A stretch of 14,181 nucleotides of DNA from JBHEPS01 sp046261635 (lineage in GTDB: Bacteria; Acidobacteriota; Thermoanaerobaculia; Gp7-AA8). The position numbers were made by a program, and so were the translations under genes. The stretch covers positions 1 to 14,181 of the forward strand of contig JBHEOL010000258.1 of the NCBI GenBank assembly GCA_046261635.1, in the 5' to 3' direction. Below the pieces are notes generated by a model. That model had not been told where the DNA came from. It saw nothing but the letters and a program-made list of their open reading frames with translations, and searched no databases. Below, one piece after another: positions 1 through 7,476 of the stretch (its first letter is position 1; the number at the start of each line of letters is the position of its first letter).

Positions 1-102
1 CCGATCCAGTGGATAATGCTCATGACCCGTTCCTCCTGTATGTGGCTCTGCGTACCCTCGTAATCCACGAAAGATACGCGAGAGAGCGGGTCACTCCATC
101 CT

Positions 103-131
103 ATCTACCTGCTGGCACTCCTCCGGAGTGC
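103..131 (-). repeat. Truncated REP-like element (copy D)
   Basis: The sequence reads CTACCTGCTGG followed by a perfect 7-bp stem, GCACTCC-TCC-GGAGTGC, at 115-131. The same arrangement, a CTACC..CTGG tract then this stem, occurs in copy C near 13911-13937 and, in reverse complement, in copies A and B. Only the outer hairpin and its lead-in survive; the GAGCGAAGCGAAG tract and inner hairpins are missing. It lies about 50 bases upstream of the transposase remnant and in opposite orientation to copy A on the other side. I see nothing recognisable in positions 1-102. Confidence 0.7.
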
Positions 132-179
132 AGCTCCCGCACAGTGGAAACATCCCTTTGGGCTCGCTACAATCTATCC

Positions 180-317
180 TTGCCCTCCACGCACACCAGC
201 CTTCACGTGCATGTCGTATTCTCGGCCGAACATCATCGGCATCGCACCTTCCAGGAGGAGTATCGAGCCTTCCTCGAAGAGTGGAACATCCCCTTCGACG
301 AACGCTATCTGTGGTGA
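180..317 (+). pseudogene. REP-associated tyrosine transposase (IS200/Y1-like) remnant with internal deletion
   Basis: This was a Y1-type (HUH) single-strand transposase of the kind that travels with REP palindromes. Read from a TTG codon at 180, it begins LPSTHTSLHVHVVFS, which matches the usual N-terminal strand of the family (typically M-P-S-T-H-x-S-L-x-x-H-x-V-F-S). It then jumps directly to the family's C-terminal signature, EHHRHRTFQEEYRAFL followed by FDERYLW at the stop. Full-length members are about 140-150 residues, while only about 45 codons remain. Roughly 100 central codons are gone, including the HUH metal site and the catalytic tyrosine, so it cannot be active. The reading frame is intact across the join near 224/225. 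The open frame extends upstream to position 9, but that part crosses repeat copy D and looks noncoding. The family assignment is from memory of conserved sequence, but both ends match it well. Confidence 0.8.
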
Positions 318-340
318 TCCCCGGCGATCCCGGCCCGCAC

Positions 341-470
341 CGGCAGGATCCGCACCGCGGAGCGGTGCCAGCAGGTAGCCGAGCGAAGCGAAGACTGCCG
401 GTTGACGGCCACGCCCCCCGCCCCCGCGCGCGACGCGCGCGGGGCACCCCGGCAGGGGTGCCAGAATCCG
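341..470 (+). repeat. REP-like multi-hairpin element (copy A)
   Basis: Three inverted repeats lie in order. A 7-bp stem GCACCGC-GGA-GCGGTGC spans 352-368. A G/C alternating palindrome is centred on 433 (423-443). An 8-bp stem GGCACCCC-GGCA-GGGGTGCC spans 443-462. Between the first and second lies GAGCGAAGCGAAGAC (381-395), shared with copies B and C. Weaker similarity to copy B continues to about 510. The element begins about 25 bases after the transposase remnant's stop and lies in the 3' flank of batD. Some 110 bases between its end and the batD stop hold no gene that I can support. Confidence 0.8.
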
Positions 471-545
471 TTTCACCCACGCGGAGACGTCCCCGAATCC
501 GGACCGATTTGCGTCCATTCGACGCGACGGTCCGATACCCATCAA

Positions 546-573
546 GCCACGGTTGATGAAGCCAAACCGTGGC
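546..573 (-). terminator. Hairpin just after batD, possible terminator
   Basis: A perfect 9-bp stem (GCCACGGTT at 546-554 with AACCGTGGC at 565-573) has a 10-base loop. It sits 9 bases beyond the batD stop, at the end of the eight-gene minus-strand operon. Position and stem fit an intrinsic terminator, but on the minus strand it is followed by TTGATGGG rather than a T run. It may therefore act as a 3' stabilising hairpin, or the operon may use Rho. Confidence 0.45.
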
Positions 574-582
574 CACATCCGG

Positions 583-2154
583 CTACTTCCGCAACCTCGT
601 CGTCAAGGCCCTGACCCGGCGCGCGAGGTCGTCCTCCGAACGCTCCCGTTCCCACGGCTCCTTCTCGAGGACGTCGAGGAGCGACCAGAGCGTGCGGTAC
701 GACTCGGCGATCTCCGTGTCTGCGCGGTAGAGGGCGTCGGGGTCGAAGCCGTGCGCCCGCAGCAGCTCGCGCGTTTCGTCCTTCATCCTCCGCGGGTCGT
801 CGCGATGCTCGAGAATCCGGCGATCCACCCGCTCGAGGCGCTCTTTCCTCCGGGCCAGCAGCAGCCAGGCGATTCCCCCCGCCAGCACGAGGGCGACGGC
901 GACGATCCAGATCGGGAACTCCTCGCGAGGCTCCTCTGCCGGAGGCGCCACGCTGGCACCGGAGGGAATCGCTCCTGGCGCAATCGCGACGGCCTCCACC
1001 GACCGTCCCGCGCAACGGAGCGGCTCGATCCTTCCAACAGTCGGGTCCCACGCCGCCAGCGAGACCGCCGGCATCTCGAATTTTCCAGGGTGGGCAGGGA
1101 CAACAAGCCAGGTCCACGTGCGTTCCATCTCCACCCGCGTCCTCGCGCGGCGGCGCACCGCCACCGGGCCCTCCTCGATCTGCACCTCCCCTGCTACCGG
1201 GGCCTCGAACTGCGGCGGCGCGGCGGCGCGCAGATTCCCGTCCCCCGAAATCGTCGCCTCGAACGTGACCGGCCCTCCGGCGACTCTCTGCGGTGCCGAA
1301 CATTCGATCGCGAACGACCCGACGAGATCCGATTGCTGCGGGACGGCCGCGACCTGGATCTCCAGCGGCCGCGAGCTCCGGCTGACCGAGCCGGATCCTT
1401 CCCTGAGCCTTCCGAATCCGAACGGGTCGATCCTTCGGACGATCCCCGCCCGGATCTCCAGCGGCGGAACGGTGAGCGTCCCCGTCTGGAGCGGGTAGAG
1501 AGCGACCTTCCTGATGACCGCCTCGGTCACCAGCCGCCCGCCGATGAGACGATCCCGGCGGTCCCGATCCGACACCGGAATCTCCTCCACCCAGAATCCT
1601 TCGAGAGCGGGAAGGTCGACGACGTTGACGTTCGACACGGCCGCCGAAGCCAGCACACTCCACGTGACGACGACCTGCTCGCCGAGAACCACGCGCGTCC
1701 GGTCGGCCGCGACGTCGAGCACGATCGCTTCCGCACCCTCCGCGTCGAGCCTTCGCAGCGCGTCCTCCGACCTCTCATCCTCGATCCGGGGCATCACCGT
1801 GATCCGCCGCTCCGGGATCCGGATCTCCCGCCCGCCGGCCTCGAACACGATCGGTCCGATGACCGCCACCCCTTCAACTTCTGCCTGAACGATGTAGCGG
1901 AGCAGTTTCGTGCGGGTGAAGCGGCCGTTCTCGAGCCGGACTTCACTCATCACCGACGGCTGGCCCAGGAATTCGAGGTTCGTGAGAGGGATCGGAATCC
2001 GCGGCACCTCGCTCGCCTCTCCCTCGAGCCGGATCGTCAACATGAAGCTCTCTTTTGCGCGAACGGTCGTGCGACTCAGTTCGATCTCGTTCGCCGCCGT
2101 CGCATCGAGAGCGATCAGCATCAGGATCATGGCGAGAGTCGCGCGCATCACCAT
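583..2154 (-). CDS. batD: BatD-like membrane protein
   Basis: This 523-residue, single-span, periplasm-facing protein is the last gene of the moxR-bat operon. A signal peptide covers residues 1-21 (MVMRATLAMILMLIALDATA), then the mature chain opens with an immunoglobulin-like beta module typical of BatD (EIELSRTTVRAKESFMLTI). More beta-rich sequence runs to about residue 400. One transmembrane helix lies at about 415-436, with Arg/Lys after it, and a charged cytoplasmic tail of about 85 residues follows. BatD proteins have no known catalytic site and are thought to be envelope partners of the BatA/BatB VWA proteins. The ATG at 2154 overlaps the upstream TPR gene by 7 bases; a GTG at 2151 would give the GTGA overlap seen at other junctions, so either start is possible. 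Function is inferred from family and position. Confidence 0.85.
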   Translation of the reverse strand: MVMRATLAMILMLIALDATAANEIELSRTTVRAKESFMLTIRLEGEASEVPRIPIPLTNLEFLGQPSVMSEVRLENGRFTRTKLLRYIVQAEVEGVAVIGPIVFEAGGREIRIPERRITVMPRIEDERSEDALRRLDAEGAEAIVLDVAADRTRVVLGEQVVVTWSVLASAAVSNVNVVDLPALEGFWVEEIPVSDRDRRDRLIGGRLVTEAVIRKVALYPLQTGTLTVPPLEIRAGIVRRIDPFGFGRLREGSGSVSRSSRPLEIQVAAVPQQSDLVGSFAIECSAPQRVAGGPVTFEATISGDGNLRAAAPPQFEAPVAGEVQIEEGPVAVRRRARTRVEMERTWTWLVVPAHPGKFEMPAVSLAAWDPTVGRIEPLRCAGRSVEAVAIAPGAIPSGASVAPPAEEPREEFPIWIVAVALVLAGGIAWLLLARRKERLERVDRRILEHRDDPRRMKDETRELLRAHGFDPDALYRADTEIAESYRTLWSLLDVLEKEPWERERSEDDLARRVRALTTRLRK

Positions 2155-2840
2155 CCGACCGGACGCCGTCCTTCCGTCTTCCCGCGCCGCATCCTCGACA
2201 GCTCCTCGCGCTCCTGCTGGGCGATCGACCTGAGGATCTGCTCCGGCGACATCTTCTCGGGGGACGAATCCTCCTCCTCCCCCCCCGGATCGTTCGGTGT
2301 CGAGGAATCGTCGCCCTCCGGCGGCTGCTCGCCGCTTTCGGGCTGCTCCTGCGGCTGCTGCTCGCTCTGATCCTGGTCCTGGTCCTGGTCCTGCTGCTGT
2401 TGCTGTTGCTGCTCCTTCTGCTCCTTCTTCCGCAGCGCGATCTCGAGATTTCGCTTCGCGTCGGCCATCGACGGTTCGATGCGAAGACTCTCGGCGTACA
2501 TCTCGATCGCCTCGTCGAGCCGGTCGGCGCTCAGGGCGACGTTGCCCCGGTTGAAGAGCGCGTCGGCCGCGACCGCCCCTCCCTCCTCGGAGGCCTTCGT
2601 CAGTGCGGTGGTCCCCGGTTCAAGCTCGCCGTTTTCGACGAGGGACGTCCCGAGGTTGAAGAACGCGCGCGAGGAATCGACGATCTCGGCGGCGCGCGCG
2701 AACAGCTGCGCCGCCGTGGAGGGGTCCTTCTCCTCGAACGCCACGATTCCGTCCCGGGTCAGCTTCTCCGAGTTCGACGATCGAAGAAACGGCAAAGGCG
2801 CCGCCGCGAGGAGCATGAGCGAAATCAGGAGGGGCTTCAT
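2148..2840 (-). CDS. batC: BatC-type TPR protein with Gln/Asp-rich linker
   Basis: This 230-residue protein carries an N-terminal hydrophobic signal or anchor at residues 1-19 (MKPLLISLMLLAAAPLPFL). TPR-like helices follow at about 24-57 and 59-90, with a clear TPR at 93-126 (ALFNRGNVALSADRLDEAI). A low-complexity linker at about 138-195 contains seven glutamines, a (DQ)4 run, then Pro/Glu/Gly-rich sequence. The C-terminal segment, EQILRSIAQQEREELSRMRR, resembles the short tail seen in TPR proteins paired with VWA partners. Such proteins probably scaffold the BatA/BatB/MoxR assembly at the membrane. The ATG at 2840 overlaps the batB stop as ATGA, which fixes the start and implies translational coupling. 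An upstream in-frame extension lies inside batB and is not credible. The symbol is assigned by resemblance and order. Confidence 0.85.
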   Translation of the reverse strand: MKPLLISLMLLAAAPLPFLRSSNSEKLTRDGIVAFEEKDPSTAAQLFARAAEIVDSSRAFFNLGTSLVENGELEPGTTALTKASEEGGAVAADALFNRGNVALSADRLDEAIEMYAESLRIEPSMADAKRNLEIALRKKEQKEQQQQQQQDQDQDQDQSEQQPQEQPESGEQPPEGDDSSTPNDPGGEEEDSSPEKMSPEQILRSIAQQEREELSRMRRGKTEGRRPVGW

Positions 2841-3820
2841 TCCGCACCTCGATGGATCAGGCTCCCCGCGAAAAAGAGAAGGAACGAGAGCGCGAGGGGC
2901 CACTGGTAACGCTCGCTCGGCACTCGCTGCATCGCCTCGTCATCCTCACGCACGTCGCGCCCGGCGGCCTCGAGCGATGACACGGCCTGCGGCTGGAAGG
3001 GATTCGAGAGGAAGCTCCCTCCTGTCGCCTCGGCCAGATGGCTCAGAACGGCGGGGTTCGCGGTGGTTCGCACGACCTCGCCGTCCTCGTCCATCAGTGG
3101 CTCACCGCCGGGGCCGAACGGGATGAAAGACGGCTCTCCCGAGCCGACGAGGATGGTCGAGACCGGCGTCTGGGCCTCGCGGGCCGCCTCGATCGCGCGC
3201 GCGAGAAGGTCGGACTGATCCTCTCCGTCGCTGATCAGGACGATACGCTTCGAGGCGCTCCCGCTTCGCCGCAGTGCCTCGAGAGAGGTCAGCACCGCGG
3301 CGCCGGGATTCGATCCGGGGAGCGCGAGCTCTCCCGTCGTGAGTGACGCGGCGAGATCGGCGACCGCTTCCCGATCCGTCGTGAGCGGCGCGACGATCTC
3401 GGCGACCGACTCGTACGCGACGAGTCCGACCCTTCCTCTCTCTCTCTCGAGGATCTGTCTGACGAGTGCTCTCGCGGCGCTCAGCCGCGAGACGCCGAGA
3501 TCCTCGGCAGCCATGCTGTTGGAGATGTCGATCGCGATGACCAGGGCCCCTTCGTCGTGGAGAAGCGGCCGGAGCGTGTGACCGAAGCGCGGACCCGCGA
3601 GCGCGAGAAAGCCGAGAGCCAGTGCCGCGGTCAGAAGCCACGGGCGCAGAAGACGCGCCGGCATCCGCTCGCCACGGATGCGGACCGAGAGAAAACTATC
3701 GGCACGCCGGCGCCTGGCCCGCTCCCGGACCCAGAGGAACCAGGCGGCGAGCGGGATGGCCGCCAGCAGCACCAGCAGCCGCGTCTCCGCGAAGCTCACG
3801 AGGGAAGCCGCATCCACCAT
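2837..3820 (-). CDS. batB: BatB-like von Willebrand A membrane protein
   Basis: The protein has 327 residues. Two N-terminal membrane helices lie at about 14-31 and 60-76. The VWA domain begins at about residue 92 with the MIDAS motif DISNSM (D98, S100, S102) and carries ISDGEDQSD later as the second metal-loop acidic site. A C-terminal helix lies near 306-322 (WPLALSFLLFFAGSLI). This fits Bat/YehP-type VWA proteins, which bind a divalent metal and probably engage partner proteins in the periplasm or cytoplasm under MoxR control. The start overlaps the end of batA by 25 bases. ATG 3820 is chosen, but the GGGGGAG tract ends only two bases before it, and GTG 3817 would have better spacing. The longer in-frame extension runs antisense to neither gene but through batA and is rejected. 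Confidence 0.88.
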   Translation of the reverse strand: MVDAASLVSFAETRLLVLLAAIPLAAWFLWVRERARRRRADSFLSVRIRGERMPARLLRPWLLTAALALGFLALAGPRFGHTLRPLLHDEGALVIAIDISNSMAAEDLGVSRLSAARALVRQILERERGRVGLVAYESVAEIVAPLTTDREAVADLAASLTTGELALPGSNPGAAVLTSLEALRRSGSASKRIVLISDGEDQSDLLARAIEAAREAQTPVSTILVGSGEPSFIPFGPGGEPLMDEDGEVVRTTANPAVLSHLAEATGGSFLSNPFQPQAVSSLEAAGRDVREDDEAMQRVPSERYQWPLALSFLLFFAGSLIHRGAE

Positions 3821-4797
3821 GTCTCCCCCATCATCAATGCGAGTGCGATCAGAATGAGTCCAGCGGCGAGTGGCCTCAGCCAGTGCTCGTCGATCACGAG
3901 ATCGGGCGGCGCGCCGAGCCGGCTCGTCTCCAGCCGGTCGATCGTCGCGAAGACCTCCGCGAGCCCCCTCTCGTCGGTGGCCCGGAAATACTCTCCTCCC
4001 GTTTCCTTCGCGAGCGCTCTGAGCATGTCGTCGTCGAGATCGGCGCGGATGTTCTGGTAGACGGTCTCGATCTCGCCGGTTCTCGGATTCTGGACTCTGA
4101 TCGGGACTGGAACCGGTCCGTAGCTTCCGACGCCGATCGTGTAGAGGCGAATCCCGAGCTGCGCGGCGAGGCCGGCGGCGGTTTCCGGCTCGATCGAGCC
4201 GGCATTGTTGACGCCGTCCGTCAGGAGGACGATGACGCGGCTCGTCGCAGGCGAGTCCTTGAGGCGGTTGACCGAAGTCGCGATCGCGGTGCCGATCGCG
4301 GTGCCGTCGCCGTGATCGCCGATCTCGGTCGTCGAGAGAACCTCCCGCGCGATCTCGCGGTCGAAGGTGATCGGGACGCGCGTGGCCGCCCGCTGGCCGA
4401 ACGTGACGATTCCGATCCGGTCGTTGTCGCGGCGGGCGATGAAACTTGCGATCAGCTCGCGCGCCACGGTGAAGCGGTTCCGAGGCTGAAAGTCCTCCGC
4501 CCCCATGCTCCCCGAAGCGTCGAGAGCGATGACGATGTCGATCCCGCGCCTCTCCGCCAGCATTTGCTGCACCTCCTGAGGCCGCGCGAGCGCGACGACG
4601 AGGAGGGCGAGTCCGGCGATCTCGAGAAAGAAGGGAAGAGCGAGCGTCGAAGAAGCGAGGGTCCGCCCATCGTCGATCAAATCCACCGAGGAAAACTCGA
4701 ACGATCCTTCCCTCCGGTAGCGGTCGCGGATCCACAGCCCCACCCGGATCGCCAGCGGAACGAGAAGGAGCAGCCACAGAGGAGAGCCGAGCTTCAC
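3796..4797 (-). CDS. batA: BatA-like von Willebrand A membrane protein
   Basis: This 333-residue protein has the classic BatA layout. Membrane helices lie at about 5-22 and 53-71. A VWA domain runs from about 86, with MIDAS motif DASGSM (D93, S95, S97), the threonine loop GDGTAIGTAI and the acidic loop LLTDGVNNAG. A C-terminal helix lies at about 308-326. The linker ARPQEVQQ between helix 2 and the VWA domain resembles the ARPQ..... spacer common in BatA proteins. The start is GTG 4797, sharing GTGA with the stop of the preceding gene. All expected MIDAS residues are present, so metal binding should be intact. It probably works with BatB as a membrane VWA pair served by the MoxR ATPase encoded upstream; in other bacteria such loci are linked to stress or oxygen tolerance. 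The role here is inferred. Confidence 0.9.
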   Translation of the reverse strand: MKLGSPLWLLLLVPLAIRVGLWIRDRYRREGSFEFSSVDLIDDGRTLASSTLALPFFLEIAGLALLVVALARPQEVQQMLAERRGIDIVIALDASGSMGAEDFQPRNRFTVARELIASFIARRDNDRIGIVTFGQRAATRVPITFDREIAREVLSTTEIGDHGDGTAIGTAIATSVNRLKDSPATSRVIVLLTDGVNNAGSIEPETAAGLAAQLGIRLYTIGVGSYGPVPVPIRVQNPRTGEIETVYQNIRADLDDDMLRALAKETGGEYFRATDERGLAEVFATIDRLETSRLGAPPDLVIDEHWLRPLAAGLILIALALMMGETWWMRLPS

Positions 4798-5582
4798 CGC
4801 CCCTCCCCCCGGTCGAGCGCCGCGAGTTTCCGCGCCGAGTCGACCAGTTCGCGCGTCTCGATCTCTGGGGCGCCATGCGTGGAGAACTTTTCGAGGTCGG
4901 CCTCGAGCAGGATGGTGTCGACGGTGGCTCGAAGCTCCTCGCGGACGCGGGCGCGCCGGAGAGAACGTCGCAGCTCGCTGCTCGTCAGCTCCCGCCCCCA
5001 CGCGTCGTCGACTCTGGCCAGGAAGTTCCGGGCCGCCTCTCCGATCGCGATGCGCGACTCGACCGGCGGCAGCCCGGCGGCGGCCTCGAGCGCGCGAATC
5101 AGCTCCCTCGAGGGAGCGATCCGCTCCCGCACCGGGGCCGCTGCGACCGGCCGCGGACGACGCGCGAAGACGAGCGCCCAGAGAGCGATCATTGCGAGAG
5201 CCGCGATTCCGAGCGCGCCCCAGGCGATGCGGTTCGCGGCGAGGGCCCGCGGCGGCCGGATCGGTGCCGGCTGCAGCGTGTCATCCTCCTCGAGAGTCGA
5301 CACGATCTCGATTGCCAGCTCGGGAATGACCACCTCCCGCACCCCCGCCGAGAGACGCGCAGCGACCTGCAGCGGACCGGGATGGAAGCTGCGAATCACC
5401 GCGCGGTTTTCCTCGGTGCGGACGATCTCGTACGCCTCGGACCGGGCGATCTCCACCGCTCCGGCCGCCTGCGGAAAGGTCAGCGTGATCGGATCGCCGA
5501 CGGTCGGGCGCGCGGGCGTGATCCATACCTCCATCTGCGCCGGCGCGATCGCCAGAAGAAGAGCGAGAGGGAGAAAGCTCAC
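4794..5582 (-). CDS. Single-span membrane protein of unknown function in the bat operon
   Basis: I do not recognise this 262-residue protein by sequence. A short hydrophobic signal (residues 1-16, MSFLPLALLLAIAPAQ) precedes a beta-rich extracytoplasmic part of about 100 residues whose start (VWITPARPTVGDPITLTF) reads like the opening strand of a BatD-type immunoglobulin fold. A transmembrane helix at about 119-140 is followed by ARRPRP (positive-inside), then a helical cytoplasmic tail of about 120 residues with LARVDDAWGRELTSSELRR. It occupies the slot between DUF58 and batA that in other VWA operons is filled by DUF4381-type or short BatD-like proteins, and it may be a diverged analogue. 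The GTG start at 5582 overlaps the DUF58 stop as GTGA, and its own stop overlaps batA the same way. Confidence 0.8.
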   Translation of the reverse strand: MSFLPLALLLAIAPAQMEVWITPARPTVGDPITLTFPQAAGAVEIARSEAYEIVRTEENRAVIRSFHPGPLQVAARLSAGVREVVIPELAIEIVSTLEEDDTLQPAPIRPPRALAANRIAWGALGIAALAMIALWALVFARRPRPVAAAPVRERIAPSRELIRALEAAAGLPPVESRIAIGEAARNFLARVDDAWGRELTSSELRRSLRRARVREELRATVDTILLEADLEKFSTHGAPEIETRELVDSARKLAALDRGEGR

Positions 5583-6484
5583 CGCCGGCGCCCCCTTCTC
5601 CGGATCCGCGAATCGAAGAACCGGATGAGCGCCCTCTCGTAAGGTTCGCCGGTCGAGAGGGAAACCGCGTCGATGCCCCGGCGGCGGAGCGAGGCGATCG
5701 CCTGGGAGCGAATCAGCTCCCCCCGGGCGGAGGCGCTCCGCAGATCGACGCTGCGCCCTTTGCCCGTCTCGCGGTCGACGAGCCGGACGATCCCGTGCTT
5801 CGGCAAACGCCGCTCGCGCGGATCGTCGAGGGCGAGCGCGACCACGTCATGGCGAGCCGCCAGGGGCTCGAGTAGCGCGGGCGCATCGGCATCGAGAAAA
5901 TCGGAGATGTAGATGATGACGCCACGCTTGATCATCACCCGGCGGATGAATGCGCTCGCCGCGCGGAAGTCGGCCGCGCTCCCTCCCTTTTCGGCGTCCG
6001 AGAGGATCCGGCCGACGATCACTTCGATCTGGCGCCTTCCGCGACGCGGCGGGATGTAGCTCCGCACCGCGCCGTCGAAGGTGAGAAGGCCGATCCGGTC
6101 GCCGTTCTGGAGCGCGGCAAACGAGAGGATGGAAGTCAGCTCGGCAGCGAGATCCGACTTGCGGCGGTCGATCGAGTCGAAGCCCATCGATCCGGAGAGG
6201 TCGATGGCAACGAGAACCGACAGATCGCGCTCCTCGACGAACTGCTTGACGTGGGGCACGCCGCTGCGCGCGGTGACGTTCCAGTCGATCGTTCGGATGT
6301 CGTCACCCGGCAGGTACTCGCGCACCTGGTGAAACTCGATGCCGCGGCCGTGGAAGGCGGCGTGATACTGCCCTGCGAATCCTGCCCGGACCAGCCGGGC
6401 GGTGACGATCTCGAGCTCCCGCACGCGGCGTCTCGTCGCCACCTCGGCCCGATGGGGCAGCCTCGGCCGGAAGATCTGGATCAT
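5579..6484 (-). CDS. DUF58 domain protein (VWA-like fold)
   Basis: This 301-residue soluble protein carries the DUF58 signature: FHGRGIEFHQVREYLPGDD, then IRTIDWNVTARSG, then FVEERDLSVLVAIDLSGSM (residues about 44-100). The last segment is a VWA-type MIDAS motif (D95, S97, S99), and YISDFLDAD supplies a later acidic loop. DUF58 proteins are almost always encoded next to a MoxR ATPase and are presumed to be its partner or adaptor; no reaction is established. The ATG at 6484 overlaps the moxR stop as ATGA, so it is preferred over an upstream in-frame start that would run into moxR. The C-terminus is unusually arginine-rich (RFFDSRIRRRGRRR). Confidence 0.92.
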   Translation of the reverse strand: MIQIFRPRLPHRAEVATRRRVRELEIVTARLVRAGFAGQYHAAFHGRGIEFHQVREYLPGDDIRTIDWNVTARSGVPHVKQFVEERDLSVLVAIDLSGSMGFDSIDRRKSDLAAELTSILSFAALQNGDRIGLLTFDGAVRSYIPPRRGRRQIEVIVGRILSDAEKGGSAADFRAASAFIRRVMIKRGVIIYISDFLDADAPALLEPLAARHDVVALALDDPRERRLPKHGIVRLVDRETGKGRSVDLRSASARGELIRSQAIASLRRRGIDAVSLSTGEPYERALIRFFDSRIRRRGRRR

Positions 6485-7473
6485 GGAACCTGAACCGCAG
6501 CCAGCACCCGCGCGAGGAGGTCGTCGGCGGTGACTCGGTCGGCCGCGGCTTCCCAAGTCAGGATGAGTCGGTGGCGCAGCACGTCGGGCACAACCTCTTT
6601 CACGTCTTCGGGAATGACGAAGTCACGTCCCTCGATGAAGGCATGTCCCTTGGCGACGTGGGCGAGCGCGAGCGTGGCTCGCGGCGAGGCGCCGAACTCG
6701 ATCATCGGAGCGACGGCGGCGAGGCCGTGATTCCCCGGGTTGCGCGTGGCGTCGACGAGCTCGACGACATAGCGCGAAATGCGCTCGTCGACGTGCACCG
6801 AGGCGACCAGGGAGGAGACGCGCCGGATGCCTTCCTGGGAGATGACGGTCTCGATCTCGGGCGCCGTGCGGACGGGATCGAGATAGAGCTGAAGCATCTG
6901 CTGTTCCTGTTCGCGGCCGGGATAGCCGACGAGCAACTTCATCACGAAGCGGTCGAGCTGGGCCTCAGGGAGAGCGAAAGTCCCCTCCTGCTCGATCGGG
7001 TTCTGCGTCGCGACCACGACGAACGGATCGGGGAGCGGATAGCTCGTGTCGCCGATCGTCACCTGCCGCTCCTGCATCGCCTCGAGCAGCGCGCTCTGGA
7101 CCTTCGCCGGCGCGCGATTGATCTCGTCGGCCAGGAGAAAGTTGGCGAAGATCGGACCGAGCCGCGGCGCGAATCCGCCGCCGGCCGGGTCGAAGATCTG
7201 CGTTCCGGTGATGTCGGCGGGCAGCAGGTCCGGCGTGAACTGGACACGCTTGAAGCTCCCGTCGACGGCTCCGGCCAGCGTCTTGACGATCAGCGTCTTC
7301 GCCAGCCCGGGAAGCCCCTCGACCAGGACGTGACCGCGGATCAGGAGCGCGATCAGAAGACGGTCGATCGTCTCCTCCTGCCCCACGACCGCTTTCGCGA
7401 TCTCACGACGGACGCGCGCGAGAGCCTCGTGCCCCGCGATGATCAGTTCCCTGGTTTCCACTTCGGCGCTCAC
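6481..7473 (-). CDS. moxR: MoxR-family AAA+ ATPase
   Basis: This is a 330-residue AAA+ chaperone-like ATPase of the MoxR class, which remodels or activates partner complexes, often of VWA proteins. Visible motifs are Walker A GLPGLAKT (residues 53-60), Walker B LLADE (113-117) followed by INRAPAKVQSALLEAMQE, sensor 1 VATQNP (154-159), the arginine-finger region LPEAQLDRF (168-176) and the lid motif SPRAT with sensor 2 arginine. All are intact. Length is normal for the family. The start is GTG 7473, three bases after the thioredoxin stop, with a GGGGAG ribosome site that overlaps the end of the thioredoxin gene. It is the second gene of the operon and presumably powers the BatA/BatB/DUF58 proteins encoded downstream. 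Confidence 0.96.
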   Translation of the reverse strand: MSAEVETRELIIAGHEALARVRREIAKAVVGQEETIDRLLIALLIRGHVLVEGLPGLAKTLIVKTLAGAVDGSFKRVQFTPDLLPADITGTQIFDPAGGGFAPRLGPIFANFLLADEINRAPAKVQSALLEAMQERQVTIGDTSYPLPDPFVVVATQNPIEQEGTFALPEAQLDRFVMKLLVGYPGREQEQQMLQLYLDPVRTAPEIETVISQEGIRRVSSLVASVHVDERISRYVVELVDATRNPGNHGLAAVAPMIEFGASPRATLALAHVAKGHAFIEGRDFVIPEDVKEVVPDVLRHRLILTWEAAADRVTADDLLARVLAAVQVP

Positions 7474-7476
7474 GCG

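Noticed and set aside
3622..5628. A long plus-strand open frame (about 668 codons) antisense to batA and neighbours
   Set aside because: It covers several convincing minus-strand genes, has Arg/Pro-rich shadow composition and no recognisable motif. Long antisense frames are expected at this GC content; the same applies to plus-strand frames at 553-2370 and 6571-8778.
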